Shown in pieces: positions 39,237-49,366 of a stretch of 64,000 nucleotides of DNA (its first letter is position 1; each line of letters begins with the position of its first letter). Below the pieces are notes generated by a model. It saw only the letters and a list, made by a program, of their open reading frames with translations, did no database searches and was not told where the DNA came from. The translations under genes and the position numbers were made by a program. Origin of the DNA: Sulfurospirillum diekertiae. GTDB taxonomy: Bacteria > Campylobacterota > Campylobacteria > Campylobacterales > Sulfurospirillaceae. Where the stretch lies: positions 2,740,207 through 2,804,206 of the forward strand of contig NZ_CP021416.1 of the NCBI RefSeq assembly GCF_002162315.1, read 5' to 3'.

Positions 39237-41229
39237 TATAGAAGCAGTAGCATTAAAAACATTTCAAGAAAACCTCACATACTTTGAAAAAAACCATAAG
39301 CCCCTTTATGAAAAACTTCTCATTTTAAACCAACTCATCGATGGGGGGCTTTATAAAGAACATTATGCTCTTGAATATAAAGAAGAGGGATATTTTGATA
39401 TCTTAGAGATAAACAGTAATGAATGGCTCTATGGAGAAAACAGCATAGAATATTCAAAAAGAATAGTTGACAATCTCAATCTAAAACGTACAGGTGGAGT
39501 TTTCAAAGCACATAAATATATTTATGCAACCGAAGAGCAAGCTGACTACATCGATAAAAGTGAACTTTCATTTCATAACTCACTGTGGGCGACAATTAAA
39601 ATCATTAATTACGCACAAGCCTATAATGGTTCAGAAACGTACATGTCTAGAGTTCATAAAGTTATTTTTTTAGATCTTGGATTAGGGCTTCATCTAGATG
39701 GTGTTCTTACAAAATTGAATCCTCAAGTGGCTTTTATTCAAGAGAAAAATCTTGAACTCTTTAGACTTTCATTGTTTGTGACCAATTATAAAAATTTAGC
39801 ACAAAATCGTTTTGTTTATTTTTCGATTGCAGATGATGAACTCTCAGAAAAAACAACCTTTCTTCAGTTTTTGGATAAAGGGAATAATTATAATCTTACG
39901 ATGAAACATATTCCTTTTAATCTCAATTATGAACCATCCCTCAGACGACTTCAAGGGTATGTTCTTTCCCAAAGCTATATTAGCTATGGATATAGCGCTA
40001 TGCTTCTTCGATTTATTGATTCACCTCATTATTTATCGCAAAACTACTCTTTTTTAAATGTCAATAAAATGCATTCAAACAATCTCTTATCAGAAAAACC
40101 TATTTTACTTCTTTTTTCTGGACCTTCCACCTTGAAAAATATTGAGTGGGTTAAAGCAAATCGCCATCATTTTATCGTAGTTTCAGCACTTTCTACATGT
40201 AGACTTCTGCAACACAATAACATCTCCCCTGATGTTGTTGTGCATATTGATCCAGGAGCAGACGCTACAGCATCTCTTTTCGAGGGCATTGATGTAAAAG
40301 AGTACTTTAAAAACTCTATCGTGCTTTTAGCCTCCAATGTAGATGAGACGACTGTTCAAGAATTTGAACGCTCAAAAATACATTTTATAGAGCAAGGGAC
40401 ACTCTATAAAAAAGGTTTTGGAAGACTTTCAGCACCCAGTGTTGGTGAGTACAGTTATGGACTTTTTCTAGTCTTTGGAGCAAAAAAAATATTTTTATTA
40501 GGTATAGATTTAGCCCTAGATAGTGAAACACTTCAAACCCATGGAGGCTTTCACGTTGACCAAACACAAGGTAAAATCGATGAAAAAAATGCTTCTCTTG
40601 ATCCTTCAGCTTCAGTTGAGTATGTGCGTGGAAATTTTTTAGATCAAGTACCTGTTCTCTCTCCTTATAAAATATCTCATATGCAATTTGAAGCTTTTAC
40701 TGATATATTAAAAGATGCGACTACATCTGTTTATAACCTTAGTAATGGAGCATACCTTAAAGGTGCGGAACCACTTCATGTTGAAAACTATAACTGGGAA
40801 CAATTTGCAATACTTGATCAAAGTGAGATACATCATAATTTGGGTCAGTTTTTTAATAGTATTGGCGAAGCAGAGTTTAATGAAGCAGATAAAAGACAAA
40901 TTAAATACCAAGTTTCAGAAGCCAAGAAGCTCGAAAAAATCATCAAACAGTTCCAAAAAAAGAAATTTGCACATGTTGAAGCATTCTTAAATACACTAAG
41001 CCAGCTCTCTTGGGATCTTAGTGATATGGATTATAAGCGTAACTCTGATTTAGCCCAAGTATATTACGAATATTTTCCTATTATACTAAGCTATATCTTT
41101 GACCTTTTCAACACAAAAGACCTTGCCAATCCTCATAAGCACATGGTGCAAATTAATGCTATATTGGTCAAACAACTGCTTAAAATATCAACACTGTATA
41201 TTTCTAAACTTGAGGGTTATGTAAAATAA
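39229..41229 (+). CDS. Maf-type flagellin glycosyltransferase (DUF115)
   Basis: This 666-residue motility accessory factor has the central DUF115 domain: LLFSGPSTLKN, VVSALSTCRLLQ, DVVVHIDPGAD and KKIFLLGIDLALDSETLQTH. Maf proteins transfer CMP-activated nonulosonic acids to Ser/Thr of flagellin in the cytoplasm before export. It is the last gene of the plus-strand run and converges with the large flagellin gene. The region is visibly AT-rich and carries no TTACATGTAA copy. Confidence 0.88.
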   Translation: MHSIEAVALKTFQENLTYFEKNHKPLYEKLLILNQLIDGGLYKEHYALEYKEEGYFDILEINSNEWLYGENSIEYSKRIVDNLNLKRTGGVFKAHKYIYATEEQADYIDKSELSFHNSLWATIKIINYAQAYNGSETYMSRVHKVIFLDLGLGLHLDGVLTKLNPQVAFIQEKNLELFRLSLFVTNYKNLAQNRFVYFSIADDELSEKTTFLQFLDKGNNYNLTMKHIPFNLNYEPSLRRLQGYVLSQSYISYGYSAMLLRFIDSPHYLSQNYSFLNVNKMHSNNLLSEKPILLLFSGPSTLKNIEWVKANRHHFIVVSALSTCRLLQHNNISPDVVVHIDPGADATASLFEGIDVKEYFKNSIVLLASNVDETTVQEFERSKIHFIEQGTLYKKGFGRLSAPSVGEYSYGLFLVFGAKKIFLLGIDLALDSETLQTHGGFHVDQTQGKIDEKNASLDPSASVEYVRGNFLDQVPVLSPYKISHMQFEAFTDILKDATTSVYNLSNGAYLKGAEPLHVENYNWEQFAILDQSEIHHNLGQFFNSIGEAEFNEADKRQIKYQVSEAKKLEKIIKQFQKKKFAHVEAFLNTLSQLSWDLSDMDYKRNSDLAQVYYEYFPIILSYIFDLFNTKDLANPHKHMVQINAILVKQLLKISTLYISKLEGYVK

Positions 41230-41251
41230 TGCTAAGAGAATAAAGAAGGAA

Positions 41252-41271
41252 ACCGAGCCAAAAGGCTCGGT
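41252..41271. terminator. bidirectional terminator between maf and flagellin genes
   Basis: A perfect eight-base stem ACCGAGCC/GGCTCGGT with AAAA loop lies between the two convergent genes. Confidence 0.8.
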
Positions 41272-41320
41272 CATTTAAGGAAACGTATCTAAGACTGCTA
41301 TGCGACCTTAGGCATTGTCA

Positions 41321-43744
41321 CTATTGTAACAATTTTAATACGTTTTGTTGTACAGAATTCGCTTGACTCATTGCATAACTTCCTGATTGAGCAAGAATGT
41401 TATATTTTGAGAAGTTAGCTGATTCTGAAGCAAAGTCAACATCACGAATATTAGACTCAGCACTCTTAACATTTACTTGTGTTACAGAAATATTATTGAT
41501 AGTTGAAGTGATTTGATTTTGAACAGAACCTAAATCTGAACGAATAGTATCAAGGTTTGTCATCGCTGCACTAACTGTATCAATAGCTTTCATCGCACCT
41601 TCAAGTGTTGTAACATCAATTTTTGAAAGGTTGCTAAACGTTGTATCTGTTAAAGAAGCACTATTTTGGTTTCCACCATTGGCTGCAAGTTTTGAACCTG
41701 CTTGAATACTACCAGCAGTGCCAGTGCCTTTAAGCAACGTCATGTCATTCTGTGTATAAATATCAGCTGTTGTTGTAAGATCGGTTCCTAGAACTGTACC
41801 CGCTTTGATACCAACACCAGCATTACCCGCTTGTGCAGCAGTAAGATCTTGTGTTATAACTGTACCCGCTTTTAACACTGTACCTGAAATCAACAATGAA
41901 CCTGCTTTAACAAGCATATCACTATTTAGTGATGTAGCACTCACCATAGTAACCTCTCCACCTAAAGAAGAGCCTTCTTTAATGATAGAAGCCGATGTAA
42001 GGATTGAACCTACTTTAAGATCCGTTGCTTGTGTTGTAACATGAGCAGCAGATGTAATAACAATACTTTGACCAAGAACACTTCCAGCCGCCATTGTAGA
42101 ACCAGCACTAAGAACACTACCTGTTTTAAGAGTCATATCTGTTGCAAGTGTTGAAGTAGAAGATAGCGTTATATCAGCTCCCGTAATAGTTCCTGCCAAT
42201 AAAGTACTACCATCACCTATTTGCGCAACATTACTCGTTGAAGCTACATTGATTGTCATATCTTTTGAAAGAATGACGCTAGAGCTTAATGTTAAGGCTG
42301 CGGTTAAGGTCATCCCTGATTTGTAAGAAACACCCGCAACTGTCATGTCTTGTTGAAGCACAGTGCCAGCATCGAGCTTTGTATTAGCCGCTAATGTTGA
42401 ACCGGCTTTAACAAACATATCACTGCTTAATACTGTATCAGCACTAACACCAATTTTTGATGCAAGAACAGTATCTTTGTTAACTACACTACCAGAAGCA
42501 AGAGTAGAGCCAACCGCTAGAGTCATATCAGCTGTTGAGGAGTCTGTAACTAAACTCATACCTGCCGTTGCTGTAATAATTACACCTGTTTTTGTTCCTG
42601 CAGCAAGAGTACTACCGATACCAAGTGTACTACCAATTGCCAACTGAGAATCTTGAACCATATTCGTTGAACCAGTCGTTGTGATATCTGCACCAGCAGC
42701 TTTACCAAGATCAGAACCTGTAATTTGGAATGTAGCAGAACCTGCTTGAACGACTTCAAGATGACCAATTGTACTCATTTTGTCAGATGTAGTTCCCAAA
42801 ACAGCAGAAGCATCACCCGTAACACTAATGGCACGACCATCACTTGCTGTCAATGTGAGTTTACCTGCAGATGTGGTTGCAGAAACACCTGTTTGAGTTG
42901 TTTTGCTGTTGATCGCTGTTAATAATGCACCATCACTGTCGTTAGCAGATACATTGATAGCACCAATATTGATGCCATTGATTGAAAAATCATTGCCTGT
43001 AGTACCTGCAGCAACTGCTGTATCTGTTGTTGTACTAACAACTGCTTTTGCTGTAATACCTGTTTCAGCACTGTGTTTATTAATAATGCCGGCAAGATTA
43101 CCAAGACCATTTTCAGGATCATTGTTTGACAATACATTTACTGACTCAAGCGTAATTGATTTACCACTAATCGCACTTTTCAACGTTAATTGATTTTCAC
43201 CAGCAGCAACGGTAAGTGTTGCACGACTCGTTTGACCAATTTGACTTGTCTCTGCAGAAGAGATTGAAGCTTTAATCGTCTCATTCGCATTTGCACCAAC
43301 TTGGAACTCTTTATTGGTAAAGGTACCAGAAAGAAGTTTTTGACCGTTGAACGATGTTGTTTTAGCAATAGTGTTCAAGTTCTCAAGTAGACGGCTGATG
43401 TCTTTTTGAATGGCTAGACGAGAAGTAGAGTTTTGACCATCAGATGCTGCTTGTACAGATTTAGTCTTGATAGTATCAAGAACGTTTGAGTACTCGCTAA
43501 GCGCACCATCGGCAGTCTGAATCAAACCGATTGCATCGTTACCATTAGAGACAGCTTGACCAAGTGAACTTGCTTGTGCACGAAGTGAGTTTGCAATTGC
43601 AAGACCAGAAGCATCATCTGCTGCTTTATTGATACGAAGACCTGAAGACAATTTGGCAAGTGAACTGTCCAAATTTCTGTTGTTGACTGCAGCACTTGTT
43701 TGTGCAGTAAGTGATGCAACGTTTGTGTTAATACGGAAACCCAT
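41321..43744 (-). CDS. large flagellin with repetitive central domain
   Basis: Canonical D0/D1 ends flank an insert. The N terminus MGFRINTNVASLTAQ to about residue 170 and the C terminus from about 700 (IRDVDFASESANFSKYNILAQSG, SVQQNVLKLLQ) are typical flagellin. At 807 residues it is much longer than the roughly 500-570 usual in this phylum. Residues about 360-690 are a Ala/Gly/Ser/Thr-rich array of repeats built on units like AGSTLAAGT, LxxDM and AGTVLxxD, suggesting a beta-solenoid. The Ser/Thr content fits O-linked nonulosonic acid added by the neighbouring Maf. A sigma28-type promoter and an AAGGA site precede it. Confidence 0.92.
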   Translation of the reverse strand: MGFRINTNVASLTAQTSAAVNNRNLDSSLAKLSSGLRINKAADDASGLAIANSLRAQASSLGQAVSNGNDAIGLIQTADGALSEYSNVLDTIKTKSVQAASDGQNSTSRLAIQKDISRLLENLNTIAKTTSFNGQKLLSGTFTNKEFQVGANANETIKASISSAETSQIGQTSRATLTVAAGENQLTLKSAISGKSITLESVNVLSNNDPENGLGNLAGIINKHSAETGITAKAVVSTTTDTAVAAGTTGNDFSINGINIGAINVSANDSDGALLTAINSKTTQTGVSATTSAGKLTLTASDGRAISVTGDASAVLGTTSDKMSTIGHLEVVQAGSATFQITGSDLGKAAGADITTTGSTNMVQDSQLAIGSTLGIGSTLAAGTKTGVIITATAGMSLVTDSSTADMTLAVGSTLASGSVVNKDTVLASKIGVSADTVLSSDMFVKAGSTLAANTKLDAGTVLQQDMTVAGVSYKSGMTLTAALTLSSSVILSKDMTINVASTSNVAQIGDGSTLLAGTITGADITLSSTSTLATDMTLKTGSVLSAGSTMAAGSVLGQSIVITSAAHVTTQATDLKVGSILTSASIIKEGSSLGGEVTMVSATSLNSDMLVKAGSLLISGTVLKAGTVITQDLTAAQAGNAGVGIKAGTVLGTDLTTTADIYTQNDMTLLKGTGTAGSIQAGSKLAANGGNQNSASLTDTTFSNLSKIDVTTLEGAMKAIDTVSAAMTNLDTIRSDLGSVQNQITSTINNISVTQVNVKSAESNIRDVDFASESANFSKYNILAQSGSYAMSQANSVQQNVLKLLQ

Positions 43745-43799
43745 GATAAATCCTTTTATCTTTTGTATTTCGCAGGCATCCTTGCCTTTGATAGAAACA

Positions 43800-43827
43800 A
43801 GATCGTCTCCTCAAAAAAAAAACTTTA
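43800..43827 (-). promoter_or_regulatory. sigma28 (FliA) promoter of the flagellin gene
   Basis: Read on the minus strand: TAAA, 16 bases including a T10 run, then GACGATCT, close to the flagellar consensus TAAA-N15-GCCGATAA. A one-base shorter T run would give the canonical spacing. The leader then carries a small AGGCA/TGCCT hairpin. Confidence 0.68.
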
Positions 43828-43907
43828 ATCCAAGAGACTATTTTTTAAAAAGATTCTTTTTTAGATAGAATACACAAAAAATGTTTACATGTAAAGATGG
43901 AAAATAA

Positions 43908-45982
43908 GTGAAAAAATCTCATTATTGTCGAATCCCCGACTAAAGCAAAAAACGATTAAGAATTTTTTAGGTAAAGACTATACAGTTGTCGCTTCTAAAG
44001 GACATATCCGCGATCTTCCCAAAAGCAGTTTTGGTATTAAGATCGACAACCAAACTTTTGTTCCAGAGTACCGTATCCCCAAAGATCATGCTGCGGTGGT
44101 TAAAGAGATCAAAGATCTTGCCAAAGTTGCGGATCAAGTCTATATCGCGACCGATGAGGACCGTGAGGGGGAAGCCATTGGTTTTCATATTGCCACAGCT
44201 ATTGGAAAAGACCCACAATCGCTCCCACGTATTGTGTTTCATGAAATTACGAAAAATGCCATTACGCATGCTTTAGAAAATCCAAGAGTTTTAGATGCGA
44301 GTAGTATTAATGCACAACAAGCCAGACGCTTGCTTGACCGCATTGTGGGCTATAAGCTCTCTCCTCTGCTCTCTTCCAAGATCCAAAAAGGGCTCAGTGC
44401 GGGACGCGTTCAATCCTCCACACTTAAAATCGTTGTAGATCGTGAAAAAGAGATAAGAGCATTTAAAGAAGAAGAGTTCTGGAGCATCGACGCACTGTTT
44501 AATAAAACGATTGAATCCTCTTTGGTAGAGTTTGAAGGGGGCAAAATCGAAAAAATGACAATTTCTAATAGTGAACGTGCCCATACTATTAAAGATAAGC
44601 TTTTGAAGGAAACGTTTAAAGTGGCTCTTTTGGAGAAGAAAGAACGTGAAAGCTCTCCAAGCCCCGCTTTTATGACGTCAACGCTTCAGCAAAGTGCTTC
44701 AAGTGCTTTGGGTTATTCGCCTAAAAAAACAATGATGGTTGCACAAACCCTCTATGAAGGTGTTAAAACGCATCAAGGGGTTATGGGTGTTATTACGTAC
44801 ATGAGAACGGACTCCTTAAATATTTCCAAAGAAGCCATCGAAGCAGCTCGCGATCAAATCAAAAAACATTATGGCAACGCTTATTTACCTGAAAAACCAC
44901 GTTTTTATGCGAATAAATCTAAAAGTGCCCAAGAAGCACACGAAGCGATTCGCCCTACAATATTAGAATTTACACCCCATATTGCTAAAGAGTTCCTCAA
45001 ACCGGATGAACTTAAACTCTATACATTGATTTATAACCGCTTTTTAGCGTCTCAAATGAACAATGCGCGTTTTGAATCGCAAACGCTTATGTTTGAAAGC
45101 AATAGCGGTAAGTTTAAAGCAAGCGGTCGCAAACTCCTTTTTGATGGTTTTTATAAAGTCTATGGCGACAATGACAAAGATAAACTCTTACCAGATCTAA
45201 CATTAGGTCAAGAGGTAAAACTAACCAAAATTGATGCAAACCAACACTTTACAGAACCGCCATCACGCTATTCAGAAGCTAGCCTCATTAAAAAACTGGA
45301 AAGTTTAGGTATTGGTCGTCCATCAACGTATGCACCAACGATTTCGGTATTAACAGCGCGTGATTACATCACGATTGAGAAAAAGCAACTTATTCCAAGT
45401 GAAATAGCGTTTAGCGTCACTGAACTTTTAGAAAAACACTTTCCTCAAATTGTCGATTCATCTTTTACCTCCACTATGGAAGAAACTTTAGACTTAATTG
45501 CTGAAGATAAAGAAGATTGGCAAACAACCTTATGGAATTTTTACGAACCATTTGAACAACAAGTAGTTGCAGGTAAGACGAATATTGAAAGTCAAAAAGT
45601 CGTCGTTTTCACAGGTGAAATGTGTCCAGACTGCGGGAAAGAACTTGTTAGACGCAAAGGTCGCTTTGGTGAATTTATTGCATGTAGTACCTATCCTACC
45701 TGTAAATACACTCAAAATATCAAAAAAACGAGCGATGTAGCGCCAAAAGAGCAGATTACCTTAACGGTTCCATGTCCTGAATGTGGTGGTTCTATTATTG
45801 AGCGAAGTTCACGCAGAGGAAAATTCTTTGGTTGCGGGAACTACCCAAAATGTAAATTTATTTCTAATCATGAACCAACCGATAAAAAATGCCCAGAGTG
45901 TGGTTACATTATGTCAAAAAGAGAACTTCGTAAAAAAGAGATTTTTGAATGCATCAAATGTAAACACAAAGAGGAAGCTTAA
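43908..45982 (+). CDS. topA: DNA topoisomerase I, two frameshifts near the start
   Basis: TopA relaxes negative supercoils. The TOPRIM motif IIVESPTKAK is restored only by shortening two A runs by one base each (43911-43916 and 43947-43952), starting at GTG 43908; otherwise the frame opens only at 43925. The TOPRIM acidic motif ATDEDREGEA and active-site Tyr in VITYMRTDS are intact. Three C-terminal zinc fingers follow (CPDCG...CKY, CPECG...CKF, CPECG...CKHK). Full length is about 690 residues. Two breaks in an essential gene argue for sequencing error or slippage rather than loss. Confidence 0.9.
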
Positions 45983-46039
45983 GAAGCTCCTCTTGATTTC
46001 TCTCTTCTAAATTATACCGATCATAAGGAATACTCACTC

Positions 46040-46885
46040 ATGAAAAAATCAATTTTTTTATGTGCTATATCAAATATCTCTAGTGGAAGCTGTGCGGAAG
46101 ATTGTGGATTTTGCACACAAAGTGCTCGTCACCATGTCGATATAGCGCGTTACAAATATAAACCAGTCGAACAAATTGTTTTTGAGGCAAAAAATGCTGC
46201 AAACAATGGTGCTATTGGATTTTGTCTTGTTACATCTGGGCTTGGACTTGATGATAAAAAACTCGCTTTCGTTTGCGAAGCAGCACGTGCTGTTAAAGCA
46301 GAACTTCCTGATTTGAATTTGATCGCTTGCAATGGAATTGCGACTGTTGAGCAACTCAAGATGCTCAAAGATGCGGGTATCAACTCATACAATCACAACC
46401 TAGAAAGTTCTGAAACCTTTTATACTAAGATTTGTACCACTCATTCTTGGGAGAGTCGTTACCAAACCTGCATGAATGTTAAAGAAGTAGGCCTCTCTTT
46501 ATGTAGTGGTGGTATTTTTGGACTTGGTGAGAGCCAAGAAGAGCGAACTGCATTTATACAAAATGTTAAGTCATTGAGTCCAGATACAATGCCTCTTAAT
46601 TTTTACATTCAAAACCCTGCACTGCCACTGAAAGCTGCACCTTTAAGTGAAAAGGAAGCATTAAAAATTATTACTGAAGTAAGAACGGCTCTCCCAAATA
46701 CACGACTGATGGTAGCTGGGGGACGTGAAACAACATTTAAAAGCAAAGAATGCGATATATTTGCAGCAGGTGCTGATGCTATCGTCATCGGGGACTATCT
46801 AACCACCAAGGGGGAGCTCCCAGCAAGTGATCGTGAGATGATCGAACGCTTGGGCTATGAGATTGCCACAACCTGTCATGCGTAG
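46040..46885 (+). CDS. bioB: biotin synthase
   Basis: BioB inserts sulfur into dethiobiotin. The radical-SAM cluster motif CAEDCGFC is at residues 18-25, and NHNLESSE and GGIFGLGES match the family. At 281 residues it is the short epsilonproteobacterial form. Confidence 0.93.
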   Translation: MKKSIFLCAISNISSGSCAEDCGFCTQSARHHVDIARYKYKPVEQIVFEAKNAANNGAIGFCLVTSGLGLDDKKLAFVCEAARAVKAELPDLNLIACNGIATVEQLKMLKDAGINSYNHNLESSETFYTKICTTHSWESRYQTCMNVKEVGLSLCSGGIFGLGESQEERTAFIQNVKSLSPDTMPLNFYIQNPALPLKAAPLSEKEALKIITEVRTALPNTRLMVAGGRETTFKSKECDIFAAGADAIVIGDYLTTKGELPASDREMIERLGYEIATTCHA

Positions 46886-46994
46886 CAGATTTACTGCTAC
46901 GCTCTACCTAAAACTTTCAAACTAACTTTTATACTATTCTTCTCTCTAATATAATAATGCTTACAATTTATTAAGCAGGCAAAACAAAATTTGA

Positions 46995-47000
46995 TATAAT
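46995..47000 (+). promoter_or_regulatory. -10 element upstream of gltA
   Basis: A perfect TATAAT lies 26 bases before the gltA start in an AT-rich region. No clear -35 box is visible, as is common in this phylum. Confidence 0.5.
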
Positions 47001-47026
47001 ATTTTATTATTTAATAAAGGATGCGT

Positions 47027-48313
47027 ATGAGTAAAGAGTCAGTTACCCTTATCGACAATCGTACGGGCACAGAGTATGAATTTCCGATCCTTAAGTCAAC
47101 ACTAGGACCTGATGTTGTTGATATTTCAACATTCTATGGTAGCACAGGTATGTTTACCTTAGATCGTGGTTTTACCTCCACAGCAAGCTGTAGGTCACGT
47201 ATTACATATATTGATGGTGATCTTGGAAAGTTGATGTATCGTGGTTATGATATTGCGTATCTTGCAACCAAAAAATCATTCTTAGATACTGCTTTTTTAC
47301 TCTTACACAAAGAGCTTCCTACAAAAGATGAATATAAAAACTTTTTAATGGAGCTCAAAAAGCGTTCCTTTATTCATGAAAGTATGCGTAAACTTTTTGA
47401 TGCCTTTCCTGATAATGCACACCCAATGGCAATTCTATCAGCAGCTGTTTCAGCACTCTCAACCTTTTACTTTGATCACCTAGATATGGATTCACCGGAA
47501 GAAGCAAAAGAGATGGCGCACCGCATTGTTGCTAAAATTCCAACAATTGCTGCCTTTTCATATCGTTATTCTCAAGGCCTACCCATCATCTACCCTGATT
47601 TAGATAAAGGGTTCACAGAAAACTTTCTCTATATGATTAGAGGGTATCCTCATCATCACATTGACCTTAAACCAATCGAAGTCAAGGCGCTTGACACCAT
47701 CTTTACCCTCCATGCAGACCACGAACAAAATGCCTCTACCACTGCCGTTCGCGTTGTTGCATCTACACATGCACACCCTTATGCGGCTATTTCAGCAGGT
47801 ATTGGTGCTTTATGGGGACGAGCACATGGTGGAGCCAATGAGTCGGTTATTCGTCAACTTGAACTTATTGGAAATGTGGATAATGTGGATAAATATATTG
47901 CAAAAGCAAAAGATCCTAATGATCCATTTAGATTGATGGGCTTTGGTCACAGAGTGTATAAAAACTTCGATCCACGTGCAACTATTTTGAAAAATCTCCA
48001 AAAACAGTTGGTCAATGAGCTTTCGATTGATAGTGAATTGATGGAAGTTGCCCATCGTATTGAAGAGATTGCTTTGAATGATGAATACTTTATTAAACGT
48101 AAACTCTACCCAAATATTGACTTTTACTCAGGACTTATCTTGCAAGCACTTAAAATTCCAAAAGAGATGTTTGCGGTTATCTTTGTTATTGGTAGAACAC
48201 CTGGTTGGATTTCACAATGGCTTGAGCTTAAAGAGCAGCCTGATATGAAAATTGCACGTCCTCGTCAACATTACCTTGGACCACTTGAGCGTACACCTAA
48301 ATACGAGATATAA
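47027..48313 (+). CDS. gltA: citrate synthase
   Basis: The enzyme condenses acetyl-CoA with oxaloacetate. Catalytic-region motifs include LHADHEQNASTTAVR, the PYAAISAGIGALWGRAHGGANE stretch and MGFGHRVYKNFDPRA. The ATG at 47027 is chosen because AAAGG lies directly against an earlier ATG at 47021; this gives 428 residues, the size of type II citrate synthases. Confidence 0.95.
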   Translation: MSKESVTLIDNRTGTEYEFPILKSTLGPDVVDISTFYGSTGMFTLDRGFTSTASCRSRITYIDGDLGKLMYRGYDIAYLATKKSFLDTAFLLLHKELPTKDEYKNFLMELKKRSFIHESMRKLFDAFPDNAHPMAILSAAVSALSTFYFDHLDMDSPEEAKEMAHRIVAKIPTIAAFSYRYSQGLPIIYPDLDKGFTENFLYMIRGYPHHHIDLKPIEVKALDTIFTLHADHEQNASTTAVRVVASTHAHPYAAISAGIGALWGRAHGGANESVIRQLELIGNVDNVDKYIAKAKDPNDPFRLMGFGHRVYKNFDPRATILKNLQKQLVNELSIDSELMEVAHRIEEIALNDEYFIKRKLYPNIDFYSGLILQALKIPKEMFAVIFVIGRTPGWISQWLELKEQPDMKIARPRQHYLGPLERTPKYEI

Positions 48314-48317
48314 CACT

Positions 48318-48351
48318 CTTTACATGTAAGGATTTTTCCTTACATGTAAAG
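48318..48351. terminator. terminator made of two inverted palindrome copies
   Basis: CTTTACATGTAAGGA (48318-48332) pairs perfectly over 15 bases with TCCTTACATGTAAAG (48337-48351), leaving a TTTT loop. Each arm contains one TTACATGTAA copy. It lies between convergent gltA and the AMIN-domain gene. Confidence 0.85.
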
Positions 48352-48358
48352 CCTCTTT

Positions 48359-49079
48359 TTACTTTAACTTAATAATATATCCACCCTTAAAAGCTTCTAT
48401 ATCATAACGATAATGACCATCCAACAAAATAGCAATCCGATAAAAATCATCATGATCGCCAAGGGTTGCTGAAACAAAAGGAGCTTTTTTAAAATCCAAT
48501 GTTCTCGTGGCATAAGAATTGACCTTTTTGAAATCAACAACCACTTTATAGGGATCTGCTATCAAAAAATCGCGCACTTTAGTATCTTTAGTAAAAATAG
48601 TAATCTCATTCTGATTGATATAAAAAGAGAGGTCATCTATCAATTTAAATGTATTCCCCTCCACATTTGTATTCGGGGTAATGAGACTTGCAATTTTTTT
48701 CCTCTTTAAGGGCAGGTACTTTTTTTTCAGCACTTTTTTTAGAGTCAGAAACATTCACAGGAAGCACAATGGGTGAGGAGGCATTGGCATCAGCTTTTGC
48801 ATTGCTTAAGATAAGGGGGAGATGCCAATCAATATTTTTTTCAATCCCAACAACTTCTTCACTAATAGAGCCATCTAAATTTTGGAAAGTAACAGAAGCA
48901 CTTTTTAAAATCCGCGCACTGCTTGGAAGGGTTAAACTAGCATTGACAAAATCTGTTCGCTCCTCTTTAATCTGTGTTGTTTGTCCAACGTCTTGAGGAG
49001 ACATATTTGTCTCAAAAGGATTTTCTCTCGCCTCTAGTATCACTGCAAGAGATAGAAAAAGCCAAAGAATCTTCTGCAT
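48359..49079 (-). CDS. secreted AMIN-domain protein, one-base frameshift
   Basis: Two frames (48645-49079 and 48359-48754) join if the T7 run at 48694-48700 is shortened by one base; the junction then reads KEEKIASLITPNTNVEG. The product of about 240 residues has a signal peptide (MQKILWLFLSLAVILEA) and a C-terminal AMIN-like domain (ISFYINQNEITIFT-like strands, then DPYKVVVDFKKV and YDIEAFKGGYIIKLK), which usually binds peptidoglycan. It is likely in one operon with the FtsB-like gene, eno and recA. Confidence 0.7.
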
Positions 49080-49093
49080 ATGTTCTCCTTAAT

Positions 49094-49366
49094 TTATCTA
49101 TCAGGGTCCAACTGTCGTAACTCAAAATACTCTTTTTGTAATACAGCATTCTCTTCTTTGAGATTTTTTATTTTTACAGTTAAGGTGTCTTTATCAGCTT
49201 GAAGATTTAAAAGCACGTCGAGTGAACTTTTACCAAAGAGAACATCACCAATATACAGACCAAATCCTACAACAAGAACAACTAAAGATAAAACCTTAAG
49301 ATAAAAGAGAGCAGAGCTTCCACTCTCTTCGGTTTCTTCTTCAAATTCGTCTAAAACTTCACTCAT
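49094..49366 (-). CDS. FtsB/DivIC-like septum formation protein
   Basis: This 90-residue protein has an acidic N-terminal tail, one membrane segment (about 20-43) and a coiled coil (about 52-82) ending [11 protein letters not shown]. That bitopic layout and the position directly after eno match FtsB-type divisome proteins, which link FtsQ and FtsL. It overlaps eno by four bases. Confidence 0.72.
   Translation of the reverse strand: MSEVLDEFEEETEESGSSALFYLKVLSLVVLVVGFGLYIGDVLFGKSSLDVLLNLQADKDTLTVKIKNLKEENAVLQKEYFELRQLDPDR

Noticed and set aside
41660-42700. Flagellin repeat region as a CRISPR or tandem DNA repeat array
   Set aside because: The repetition is at protein level with divergent DNA units and no constant repeat/spacer structure.
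41805-43193. Plus-strand open frames opposite the flagellin gene
   Set aside because: They are shadows of the repetitive Ser/Thr/Ala codons of flagellin on the other strand.
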